A stretch of 64,000 nt of DNA from JBOGVA01 sp050692195. Lineage in GTDB: Bacteria; Actinomycetota; UBA4738. Location: contig JBOGVA010000093.1 of assembly GCA_050692195.1 (NCBI GenBank), forward strand, positions 7,282 to 71,281, in the 5' to 3' direction. Shown one piece after another: positions 43,351 through 50,107 of the stretch. The notes below the pieces were generated by a model that worked only from the letters and a program-made list of their open reading frames with translations, had not been told where the DNA came from and ran no database searches. Both the position numbers and the translations under genes were made by a program. Numbering within the stretch: position 1 is the first letter of the stretch; each line of letters starts with the position of its first letter.

Positions 43351-43914
43351 ATGAGCGTAAACGACCATGAGTTCCCTGCTTCGTATAGCGCCCGGACTAT
43401 CCATGAGGTCGTGGGGAAGCATCCGCGCTTTTACTTCCAACGTCCTGGAGAAAGAGAAGGTGCCGACATCCTCGTCGAGGTAACCACTAATGAGCACAAC
43501 AAATGGATCGGTTCGTTTCGTCGTCCTCCCCGGGAGGTTGGTCGGACACACTCGGGTATCCACTCGACCCCCAATCCAGCTCGCGTGTGCGTCGTTGTGA
43601 GTGGCGACGCCTACTTAATTCCCGTCTTCGATCCTGAAAAGTATGAGCTTCTGGCGACTGGAGGGCCGGTGCTGCACGTGCTTGCCGCGAAAGAGGAAGG
43701 TCTGCTTCTGCTCGCTAGCCCGTGGGTTGTCACTGGCGTCGGAAGCGAGGGCGTTGGGTGGCAGACAACTCGCCTGGCCGTGGATGGAATCCGTCTCGAT
43801 GAGATCCGAGAGGGGTGGCTCGCGGGTGTCGCCGACCCCGAAGACGAACAGCCCATAGATTTCTTCATAGACCTGCGGACTGGGCGCCATGAGGGAGGCG
43901 CTCAACTCGGCTAG
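43351..43914 (+). CDS. Candidate immunity protein for the RHS toxin
   Basis: A 187-residue protein with no signal peptide or membrane segment and no family I recognise. It has many acidic and aromatic residues and ends RTGRHEGGAQLG. The base composition is distinctly AT-richer than neighbours, like the toxin C-terminus just upstream. If one base is restored near 43317, the toxin frame ends at TGA 43352-43354, giving an ATGA overlap with this gene's ATG, the usual coupling of polymorphic toxin and immunity genes. Its 3' end overlaps the convergent ABC permease by 4 nt. Confidence 0.65.
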   Translation: MSVNDHEFPASYSARTIHEVVGKHPRFYFQRPGEREGADILVEVTTNEHNKWIGSFRRPPREVGRTHSGIHSTPNPARVCVVVSGDAYLIPVFDPEKYELLATGGPVLHVLAAKEEGLLLLASPWVVTGVGSEGVGWQTTRLAVDGIRLDEIREGWLAGVADPEDEQPIDFFIDLRTGRHEGGAQLG

Positions 43915-44729
43915 ACGGTTCGGCGGTAGCGCCACACGGCGAGCGGGGCGGAGACGATGATGATGCCCGCCAGCCACCCCATCGACTGCAGGACGTACGA
44001 GGCGGTGGGTCCCCCGAGCACCAACGCGCGCACGGCCGAAGCCGTGACCGAGACCGGTTGGTGCTCGGCGAAGACCTGCAACCACCCCGGCATCGTCTCC
44101 ACCGGAACGAAGGCTGAGGAGGCGAACACCAGCGGCGCCATGATCGGGAAGGCCGCCGCCTGGGCCGTCTCGGGATCACCCACCGCCAGTCCGACGGTGG
44201 CGAAGACCCACGAGAGGGCATACCCGAACAGCAGGACGAGGGACATGCCGGCCAGGAAGCCCAGCGCATGGGTGTGCACGCGGAAGCCGACGGCGAAACC
44301 GACCCCGCTCACCAGGGTCATGACGAAGACGTTGCGGGCGAGGTCGGCCGTGGTTCGGCCGGCGAGGACCGCCGATCGAGCCATGGGAAGGGACCGGAAC
44401 CGTTCGAGCAGCCCCGTCTTGAGGTCGGCGGCCAACCCCACGGCGGTGCCCAGTGCCCCGAAGACCGCCATCTGGACGAAGATGCCCGGCATCAGGTAGT
44501 CGACGTAGGGGACATCGAGCCCGGTGGAGACGGCGCCCCCGAACACGTACCTGAACAGCAGCACGAAGATCACCGGCTGGATGGTGCTGAAGACGAGGAG
44601 CTGGGGCACGCGGCGCAGCGTGATCAGGTTCCGCTCCGTGAGGGCGAGCGCGTCGGACACGGCCCCGGTCACGCGGCTCAGGCCATGACGCTCGATCGGG
44701 AGAGGGGCGGCGATGGCGCTCTGGCTCAT
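43911..44729 (-). CDS. ABC-2 type transporter permease (DrrB-like)
   Basis: A 272-residue permease with about six hydrophobic segments and the DrrB-type pattern: TERNLITLRRVPQLLVFSTIQPVIFVLLFRYVFG, DYLMPGIFVQMAVFGA, RFRSLPMARSAVLAGRTTADL and VPVETMPGWLQVFAEHQPVS. Such proteins export drugs or lipids with a DrrA-type ATPase. The ATG overlaps the ATPase stop (ATGA) with GGAGG 7 nt upstream. Confidence 0.9.
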   Translation of the reverse strand: MSQSAIAAPLPIERHGLSRVTGAVSDALALTERNLITLRRVPQLLVFSTIQPVIFVLLFRYVFGGAVSTGLDVPYVDYLMPGIFVQMAVFGALGTAVGLAADLKTGLLERFRSLPMARSAVLAGRTTADLARNVFVMTLVSGVGFAVGFRVHTHALGFLAGMSLVLLFGYALSWVFATVGLAVGDPETAQAAAFPIMAPLVFASSAFVPVETMPGWLQVFAEHQPVSVTASAVRALVLGGPTASYVLQSMGWLAGIIIVSAPLAVWRYRRTV

Positions 44730-45715
44730 GCGGAACCTCCGGTATGCACGATCTCCTCCGCTACGTCGACCGGTTGAGCGTGCCGGCCGGTGAGCCGGAG
44801 GAACACGTCATCCAGGCTCGGTTCCCGAACCGCCAGCGTCGTGGGGACCAGGCCCTCCGAGTCCAGGGAACGCAGCACGTCCATGAGCACCTTGGCGCCG
44901 TCGCCCGAGGGGAGCCGGATCCGGGTGCCTTCGCGCTCCAAGCCGTCGGAGGCGAACCTGGCCAGCACGCTCTGAGCTCGCTGGGCATCGCCTTCCGCGC
45001 TCAGGCCGATCTCGATGACCGTGCTGCCCAGCCGGGCCTTCAGCTCCGACGGCGTGCCCTCGGCGATGACCTTGCCGACATCCACCACGGCGATACGGGC
45101 GGCCAGCCGGTCGGCTTCCTCCAGGTACTGGGTCGTCAGCAGTACGGTGGTGCCCTCGGCCACCAGCTCTCGGATCATCTCCCACAGCGCGTTTCGGCTG
45201 TGGAGGTCCAATCCGGTGGTCGGCTCGTCCAGGAAGAGGACGGGCGGGCGCGACACCAGAGCAGCAGCGACGTCGAGGCGACGGCGCATGCCACCCGAGT
45301 AGGTGCGGACGGGGCGGTCGGCGGCGTCGGCCAGCTCGAATCGCTCCAGAAGCTCATCCGCTCGTGGCCCGATCCACCGGCGTGGGAGCTGCGCCAGGCG
45401 GCCGACCAGCCGGAGATTCTCCCGGCCGGTGAGGTTGGGATCGACGGCCGCATACTGCCCGGCCAGCCCGATCCGGTAGCGGACGGCTTCCGGACTCCGG
45501 ACGACGTCGAAGCCGAGGATCTCGGCCCGGCCTTTGTCTGGAGGCAGGATGGTCGTGAGGATGCGGACCGCGGTGGTCTTGCCGGCTCCGTTCGGCCCGA
45601 GCAGCCCGAACACGGTGCCGGTCGCCACCTCGAAGTCGACGCCATCGAGGGCCACCACCGACCCGAACCGCTTGACCAGGCCCTCGACGGCGATCGCAGT
45701 GTGGTTCTGAGCCAA
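44726..45715 (-). CDS. ABC transporter ATP-binding protein (DrrA-like)
   Basis: A 329-residue ATPase with Walker A GPNGAGKT (40-47), signature YSGGMRRRLDVAAAL, Walker B VLFLDEPTTGLD and the H-loop region LLTTQYLEEAD, followed by the DrrA-type C-terminal domain ending in EPSLDDVFLRLTG. TTG 45715 is the start; GGGGG lies just upstream. It sits 14 nt after the PfpI gene and overlaps the permease gene, forming a three-gene operon. Confidence 0.93.
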   Translation of the reverse strand: MAQNHTAIAVEGLVKRFGSVVALDGVDFEVATGTVFGLLGPNGAGKTTAVRILTTILPPDKGRAEILGFDVVRSPEAVRYRIGLAGQYAAVDPNLTGRENLRLVGRLAQLPRRWIGPRADELLERFELADAADRPVRTYSGGMRRRLDVAAALVSRPPVLFLDEPTTGLDLHSRNALWEMIRELVAEGTTVLLTTQYLEEADRLAARIAVVDVGKVIAEGTPSELKARLGSTVIEIGLSAEGDAQRAQSVLARFASDGLEREGTRIRLPSGDGAKVLMDVLRSLDSEGLVPTTLAVREPSLDDVFLRLTGRHAQPVDVAEEIVHTGGSA

Positions 45716-45729
45716 GCCCCCGCGCCTCG

Positions 45730-46299
45730 TCAGGAGGGAGTGACCGGCGCCTTCGCCCGGAGCACGTCGATGAACTCACGCATCCAGGCGGGGTGGTCCG
45801 GCCAGGCCCGAGCCGAGACCATGACGCCGTCCACGACCGCTTCGGAGTCCACGTACTCGGCCCCGGCGGCCCGAACGTCCGGCGCCAGCGCGGGATAGGC
45901 GGCCGTTCGCCGGCCCTGAAGGACACCCGCGGTCGCCAGAGCCAAAGGCGCGTGGCAGAGCTGGGCCACGGGCTTCTCCTCGGCGAAGAAGTGCTTGATG
46001 ATGCGCTGGAAATCCTGGTCGTTTCGTATGTACTCGGGCGCTCGGCCCCCCGGTACGACGACCGCCACGTACTCCGCGGGGTTCACGTCCGCAAAGGCCA
46101 CGTCCGCCGGCCACGTGTATCCCGGCTTCTCCGTATAGGTGTCGTAGCCCTCCACGAAGTCGTGCACCACGAACTGAAGCTTCTTCTTGCTGGGTGCGGC
46201 GACGTGCACTTCGTACCCTTCTTCCTTCAGCCGCTGATACGGGTAGAGGACCTCCAGGGACTCCGCCGCGTCACCGGCCAGGATCAGGACCTTTGCCAT
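45730..46299 (-). CDS. DJ-1/PfpI family protein
   Basis: A 189-residue class I glutamine-amidotransferase-like protein. Cys115-His116 (AQLCHAPLALATAG) forms the nucleophile elbow and Glu15 the conserved acid, as in PfpI/YhbO-type deglycases and glyoxalases; VVVPGGRAPEY is also typical. The ATG at 46299 has GGAGG 8 nt upstream; GTG 46308 is too close to that site. It is first in an operon with the ABC exporter, downstream of a strong promoter overlapped by an inverted repeat. Confidence 0.9.
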   Translation of the reverse strand: MAKVLILAGDAAESLEVLYPYQRLKEEGYEVHVAAPSKKKLQFVVHDFVEGYDTYTEKPGYTWPADVAFADVNPAEYVAVVVPGGRAPEYIRNDQDFQRIIKHFFAEEKPVAQLCHAPLALATAGVLQGRRTAAYPALAPDVRAAGAEYVDSEAVVDGVMVSARAWPDHPAWMREFIDVLRAKAPVTPS

Positions 46300-46319
46300 G
46301 GCGCTCACCTCCGGGCCCG

Positions 46320-46358
46320 ACTATAGTGTTGGTCTGACTAACAGTCAAACTGACCAAC
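46320..46358. promoter_or_regulatory. Divergent promoter and FadR-type operator
   Basis: The minus strand has TTGACT (46348-46343), a 17-nt spacer and TATAGT (46325-46320) for the PfpI operon. The palindrome ACTATAGT also supplies TATAGT on the plus strand (46322-46327) for the regulator gene. The inverted repeat GTTGGTC (46328-46334) with GACCAAC (46352-46358) spans the minus-strand -35, a position suited to repression by the adjacent GntR/FadR protein. Confidence 0.7.
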
Positions 46359-46369
46359 AAGGGGCGGAG

Positions 46370-47125
46370 ATGGCGTTCAAGCCAGTCGTCGCGAACCCCG
46401 CGTACCAGCAGGTGGCCGAACGGATCGCCGAGGCAGTCGTGGCCGGGGAGCTGCCCCCAGGCGAGCCGCTTCCGAACGAACGGGACCTCTCCCGCCAGTT
46501 CGGGGTGAGCAGGGCCACGATCCGCGAGGCCCTCCGAGCGCTTCAGGCGCGGGGTCTCGTCGTGTCCTCGGGCAGTCGCACCAGGCCTCTTCGAGCCGCG
46601 GACCTGGCCGAGGGCGCCGGCGGGCCGCTGAAGGAAGCCCTTGCGAACCTGGTGAAGCTCCGGCGAGTTCGGCTCAACGATCTCGTGGACCTTCGGTGCT
46701 CCCTCGAGGCGGCCGCCCTCGAACGCGCTGCTCAGGACCCGGAATCGCCCCACCTCGACCGGGCCCGCCGAGCGCTGGAGGAGATGCGCGGGGACGACGT
46801 GACGGTCGATGCGTTCGACGAAGCAGACGTTCGGTTCCATCTCGAGCTCGTGGCCGCGTCCGGAAACGAGGCCATGCACCTGGTCATGCTGGCGGTCCGC
46901 GACTCGATCGCCCAGCATCTCCTGGAGGCGCTGCGGCAGCTCCCCGAGGCGCCGGAGACCCTTCGGCGACTCGCCGGCCAGCACGCGGCCATCCTCAAGG
47001 CGGTGGAGGCGGGCGACGCGGCCCGGGCGAGAAGGCTCGTCCGGCGGCACATCGAGGGTTTCTACGAGCGCTTCGTGGAGCAGGACCTCGAAGACTCCGG
47101 GACTCGGGTGGCGAGGGAGGGGTAG
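46370..47125 (+). CDS. GntR family regulator, FadR/FCD subfamily
   Basis: A 251-residue repressor. The N-terminal winged helix is clear (QQVAERIAEAVVAGELPPGE, then NERDLSRQFGVSRATIREALRALQARGLV). The C-terminal all-helical FCD domain (about 95-235) has the conserved Asp and His residues that usually bind a metal and a carboxylate ligand. ATG 46370 has GGGGCGGAG upstream. It is divergent from the PfpI-ABC operon and 5 nt upstream of a GlcD-type oxidase, so glycolate or lactate-like acids are plausible ligands. Confidence 0.9.
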   Translation: MAFKPVVANPAYQQVAERIAEAVVAGELPPGEPLPNERDLSRQFGVSRATIREALRALQARGLVVSSGSRTRPLRAADLAEGAGGPLKEALANLVKLRRVRLNDLVDLRCSLEAAALERAAQDPESPHLDRARRALEEMRGDDVTVDAFDEADVRFHLELVAASGNEAMHLVMLAVRDSIAQHLLEALRQLPEAPETLRRLAGQHAAILKAVEAGDAARARRLVRRHIEGFYERFVEQDLEDSGTRVAREG

Positions 47126-47130
47126 CGGCC

Positions 47131-48528
47131 GTGGAGACAGGCGCGAGTCGGACGGCCCTCAGCACAGGCGTGCTCGCCGAGCTGGCCCGCTCCCTTCCCG
47201 CCTCCGCCCTCATCACCGATCCGGACGTCCTGGAGACCTTCCGCCGCGACCAAGCCACCCTCGTCGACGCGGGTGTTCCCCTGGCGGTCGTTCGCGCGGC
47301 CTCCACCGCCGACGTCCAGGAGGTCATGCGGACCGCCTCCGGGCACAACGTGCCGGTCGTGCCACGGGGGGCAGGGTCCGGCCTGTCCGGAGGAGCCAAT
47401 GCCGTGGACGGATGCCTGGTCCTGTCGCTGACCGGCATGGACCGGATCCTCGACATCGATCAGCGGAACCTATTCGCCGTGGTCGAGCCGGGCGCGATGA
47501 ATGCGGACCTCTCGAAGGCCGCGGCTGAAATGGGGCTGTGGTACCCGCCGGACCCGGCGAGCGCCGAGTTCTCGACCCTCGGCGGAAACATCGCCACCAA
47601 CGCCGGCGGCCTGTGCTGCGTGAAGTACGGGGTCACCGGGAACTTCGTCCTGGGCCTCGAGGTGGTCCTGGCCGACGGATCGGTGGTCCGCACGGGTCGG
47701 AGGACGGTGAAGGGGGTGGCAGGCTACGACCTCACCAGCCTGTTCGTCGGCTCCGAGGGAACGCTCGGCGTGATCACCCAGGCCACGCTGCGCCTGCGGC
47801 CGGCGCCGGAGCCGCCGGCCACGCTGGTGGCCTTCTTCCCGGATCTGAAGACGGCGGGGGTGGCGATCGCCGAGATCGCCACGACGGTCGTCCCTTCGCT
47901 CCTCGAGCTGATGGACCGGACCACCGTCAGGGCCGTCGAGGAGTGGAAGCACATGGAGCTGGATCTCGACGCGGCGGCCTTGGTGCTGGCCAGATCGGAT
48001 GCCGGCGGCGAGCAGGCGGCGGGGGAGATCGAGCGGATGGCCCGGGCGTGCGAATCGGCGGGGGCCACGTTCCTGGCTCGGTCGTCCGATCCCATGGAGA
48101 GCGAGCTGCTCATGGAGGCCCGTCGTCTGGCCTCTCCCGCTCTGGAGCGGCAGGGCGCGATGCTCCTGGACGACGTGGCCGTGCCGATCGGCCGGATCCC
48201 CGACCTGCTGGAGGCCATCCAGGGCATCGCCGCTCGCCGGGACGTGCTCATCGGGACGTTCGGCCACGCCGGGGACGGCAACATGCATCCGAGGATCGTG
48301 TTCGACCCTCGCGACCCGGAGCTCGCGGCCCGAGCCAGGTCCGCGTTCGAGGACATCCTGCGGACCGCCCTCGAGCTGGGAGGGACGATCACCGGGGAGC
48401 ACGGGGTGGGCCTGCTCAAGCGGCCCTATCTGCGTGCGGAGATCGGGGAGGAGAGCCTTCGGCTCCATGCCACCATCAAGCAGGCCTTGGACCCTCTGAA
48501 CATCTGCAACCCCGGCAAGGTCCTCTGA
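47131..48528 (+). CDS. FAD-linked oxidase, GlcD/D-lactate dehydrogenase type
   Basis: A 465-residue flavoprotein of the glycolate oxidase GlcD family, which oxidises 2-hydroxy acids. The PCMH-type FAD domain has VPRGAGSGLSGGANA, GNIATNAGGLCCVKYGVT and VGSEGTLGVIT. The C-terminal domain has GHAGDGNMHPRI and TGEHGVGLLKRPYL, and ends NICNPGKVL. GTG 47131 has GGGAGGGG about 9 nt upstream. GlcE and GlcF partners are not adjacent, so the acceptor is unclear. Confidence 0.9.
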   Translation: METGASRTALSTGVLAELARSLPASALITDPDVLETFRRDQATLVDAGVPLAVVRAASTADVQEVMRTASGHNVPVVPRGAGSGLSGGANAVDGCLVLSLTGMDRILDIDQRNLFAVVEPGAMNADLSKAAAEMGLWYPPDPASAEFSTLGGNIATNAGGLCCVKYGVTGNFVLGLEVVLADGSVVRTGRRTVKGVAGYDLTSLFVGSEGTLGVITQATLRLRPAPEPPATLVAFFPDLKTAGVAIAEIATTVVPSLLELMDRTTVRAVEEWKHMELDLDAAALVLARSDAGGEQAAGEIERMARACESAGATFLARSSDPMESELLMEARRLASPALERQGAMLLDDVAVPIGRIPDLLEAIQGIAARRDVLIGTFGHAGDGNMHPRIVFDPRDPELAARARSAFEDILRTALELGGTITGEHGVGLLKRPYLRAEIGEESLRLHATIKQALDPLNICNPGKVL

Positions 48529-48550
48529 GGGATCGCGGCGAAGCCTGGCC

Positions 48551-48835
48551 TTATCGCTTGCGCCGAGGATCTGCTAGATGCGCCTGGGCTGAAACGAAGG
48601 ACAGTAAGTGTCTTTCGACTGGCTTCCTCGCGAACGGATTGTGGGGCCACAGCAACCCGAGCGTCTCGAACAGCACCCGACTGCCATCGTCCCCGATTCG
48701 GTAGACGCGCGTCTTGATCGACACACGGCCTTTCGTCGTGACTTCCACCTCAACGCGGCCACGGAGGATGTCCCAGATGAAGGAGAGTGCTTCGTCAATC
48801 CACTTCCGACGGTACTGCGTCTCATCGAAATGCAC
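48551..48835 (-). CDS. Hypothetical protein, probably 5'-frameshifted
   Basis: A 94-residue frame from GTG 48835 with protein-like sequence (YRRKWIDEALSFIWDILRG and RVYRIGDDGSRVLFETLG). Plausible coding sequence continues upstream in the same frame (EHSLLITVAKKDIAVSF) to a TGA near 48932, with no start codon. An ATG at 48939 reads into this frame if one G is removed at about 48929-48932. It lies just downstream of vapC on the same strand. No family recognised. Confidence 0.45.
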   Translation of the reverse strand: MHFDETQYRRKWIDEALSFIWDILRGRVEVEVTTKGRVSIKTRVYRIGDDGSRVLFETLGLLWPHNPFARKPVERHLLSFVSAQAHLADPRRKR

Positions 48836-48957
48836 ATGGTCGTAACCGAAGCTGACAGCAATGTCCTTCTTCGCGACCGTGATGAGCAGAGAGTGCTCGC
48901 CTATCCTCTCGACCTCAGGCTCGCGGGCCTTCCCTCATCAGCGGCAGAACGGGCTCG

Positions 48958-49395
48958 TCAGGGTTGGTCCTCGAGCGGATGGCGCCACCTCAGCCCGGGG
49001 AACCGCGCGTAGTCACGATCGGTCGTGATCCACTCGCTTCCCGACTCGATGGCGAGAGCAGCGAGGTAAGCGTCCGGGACGAGGTTCCCCTTGACGCCGG
49101 CCGCACGGCACAGCCTCATGAAGATGCTCCAGTGCCGAGGGCCGGGAAGGACGAGGACGCTGTTCGGCTGGCTCCTGAGTTCCTCCACGAAGCGGATCGC
49201 GTGTCTCATTGGGCTCGGCACGGTGAAAACGCCTGGGTGGGTGACGACGCGGAGGAATCCGCTCAGGACGAGATCGGAGGTCCCATAGGCCGCGTCCGCG
49301 TTGACGGCGCCTTCCAGCCACTCTCGGTAGAGAGCATGGTCCGTCGCATCCTCACGGTAGGCGTAGACGAGGACGTTAACGTCGACCAGGAGCAT
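48958..49395 (-). CDS. vapC: PIN-domain ribonuclease toxin VapC
   Basis: A 145-residue PIN protein of the VapC type, a metal-dependent RNase that blocks translation. Acidic metal-site candidates are Asp5 (LLVDVNVLVYAY), Asp41, Asp108 (PDAYLAALAIE) and Asp126/Asp128 (TTDRDYARF). The gene overlaps vapB by 20 nt, the classic toxin-antitoxin layout with the antitoxin first. Confidence 0.88.
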   Translation of the reverse strand: MLLVDVNVLVYAYREDATDHALYREWLEGAVNADAAYGTSDLVLSGFLRVVTHPGVFTVPSPMRHAIRFVEELRSQPNSVLVLPGPRHWSIFMRLCRAAGVKGNLVPDAYLAALAIESGSEWITTDRDYARFPGLRWRHPLEDQP

Positions 49396-49633
49396 GGTCC
49401 TCCATCAAGTCGATCAGCGAGGCGATGTCATCGAGGTCCACACCCGGTTGGAGGCCCTTTCCGGCGAATGTGGGGAGCCTGGCGGGACGCTTCCTGCCCT
49501 CGCTGGCGCCACGGCGGGCGAGGACCTCTCGCAACGCGTCCTCGATCACCTTAGTCAGCGTGCGTCCGGTGCGTGTGGCCAGCTGCTTGGCTTCAGCGAG
49601 CAGCCCATCGTCAAGGCGGATCGTCGTTCTCAT
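49376..49633 (-). CDS. vapB: Ribbon-helix-helix antitoxin VapB
   Basis: An 85-residue antitoxin. The N-terminus MRTTIRLDDGLLAEAKQLA is a ribbon-helix-helix DNA-binding domain; the C-terminal half (ARLPTFAGKGLQPGVDLDDIASLIDLM) fits the toxin-wrapping region. I use ATG 49633, where the RHH strand begins; ATG 49645 is four residues upstream. The promoter -10 ends 7 nt before ATG 49633, so the transcript is probably leaderless. Confidence 0.85.
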   Translation of the reverse strand: MRTTIRLDDGLLAEAKQLATRTGRTLTKVIEDALREVLARRGASEGRKRPARLPTFAGKGLQPGVDLDDIASLIDLMEDHAPGRR

Positions 49634-49640
49634 GCATCGA

Positions 49641-49669
49641 AGCATACATTCCAAGCATCAATATGTCAC
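49641..49669 (-). promoter_or_regulatory. vapBC promoter
   Basis: On the minus strand GTGACA (49669-49664), a 17-nt spacer and TATGCT (49646-49641) match a primary-sigma promoter well. ATGCTT occurs twice across the -10 (near 49655 and 49645), a possible RHH operator half-site repeat for VapB autoregulation. Confidence 0.65.
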
Positions 49670-49723
49670 GAGCCCCCGCCCCAGGATGGCTTCACCCCGC
49701 CATTCCGGGCCTCCTCAGCCGCG

Positions 49724-49781
49724 TTGACTCGCTGGCGGCCTCCTCGCTAGACTGTTAGCACTCTAAGGACCAGAGTGCTAA
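49724..49781 (+). promoter_or_regulatory. groESL promoter with perfect CIRCE operator
   Basis: TTGACT (49724-49729), an 18-nt spacer and TAGACT (49748-49753) form the promoter. The CIRCE operator follows: TTAGCACTC (49755-49763), 9 nt, GAGTGCTAA (49773-49781), an exact consensus match. CIRCE is bound by HrcA, so the operon should be derepressed on heat shock. The operator overlaps the expected transcription start. hrcA is not in this window. Confidence 0.95.
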
Positions 49782-49795
49782 GTAAGGAGGAGGGA

Positions 49796-50095
49796 ATGGC
49801 CAAGAAGTTCAGCCTGCAGCCGCTGGAGGACCGCGTGGTCGTCAAGCCCAGCGAGGAGGAGGAGACGACCGCCTCCGGCATCGTCATCCCGGACACGGCC
49901 AAGGAGCGGCCCCAGGAGGGCGAGGTCATCGCCGTCGGGCCCGGCCGGTTCGAGGACGGCAACCGGATCCCCATGGACGTGAAGGCGGGGGACAAGGTCA
50001 TCTATTCCAAGTACGGCGGCACCGAGGTCAAGGTCGAAGGTGAGGAGTACCTGATCCTCTCGGCCCGTGACGTTCTCGCCGTCATCAGCAAGTAG
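49796..50095 (+). CDS. groES: Co-chaperonin GroES
   Basis: The 99-residue lid of the GroEL folding chamber. It has LQPLEDRVVVKPSEEEETTASGIVIPDTA and, after the roof loop, GDKVIYSKYGGTEVKVEGEEYLILSARDVLAVI. ATG 49796 follows AAGGAGGAGG. The frame extends upstream into the operator, but that is not expected to be translated. Confidence 0.98.
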   Translation: MAKKFSLQPLEDRVVVKPSEEEETTASGIVIPDTAKERPQEGEVIAVGPGRFEDGNRIPMDVKAGDKVIYSKYGGTEVKVEGEEYLILSARDVLAVISK

Positions 50096-50107
50096 CCGGG
50101 AGGTCCG

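Noticed and set aside
44268..45898. Plus-strand open frames opposite the ABC transporter genes
   Set aside because: The minus strand encodes clear ABC ATPase and permease motifs; the plus frames have no domain or start signal.
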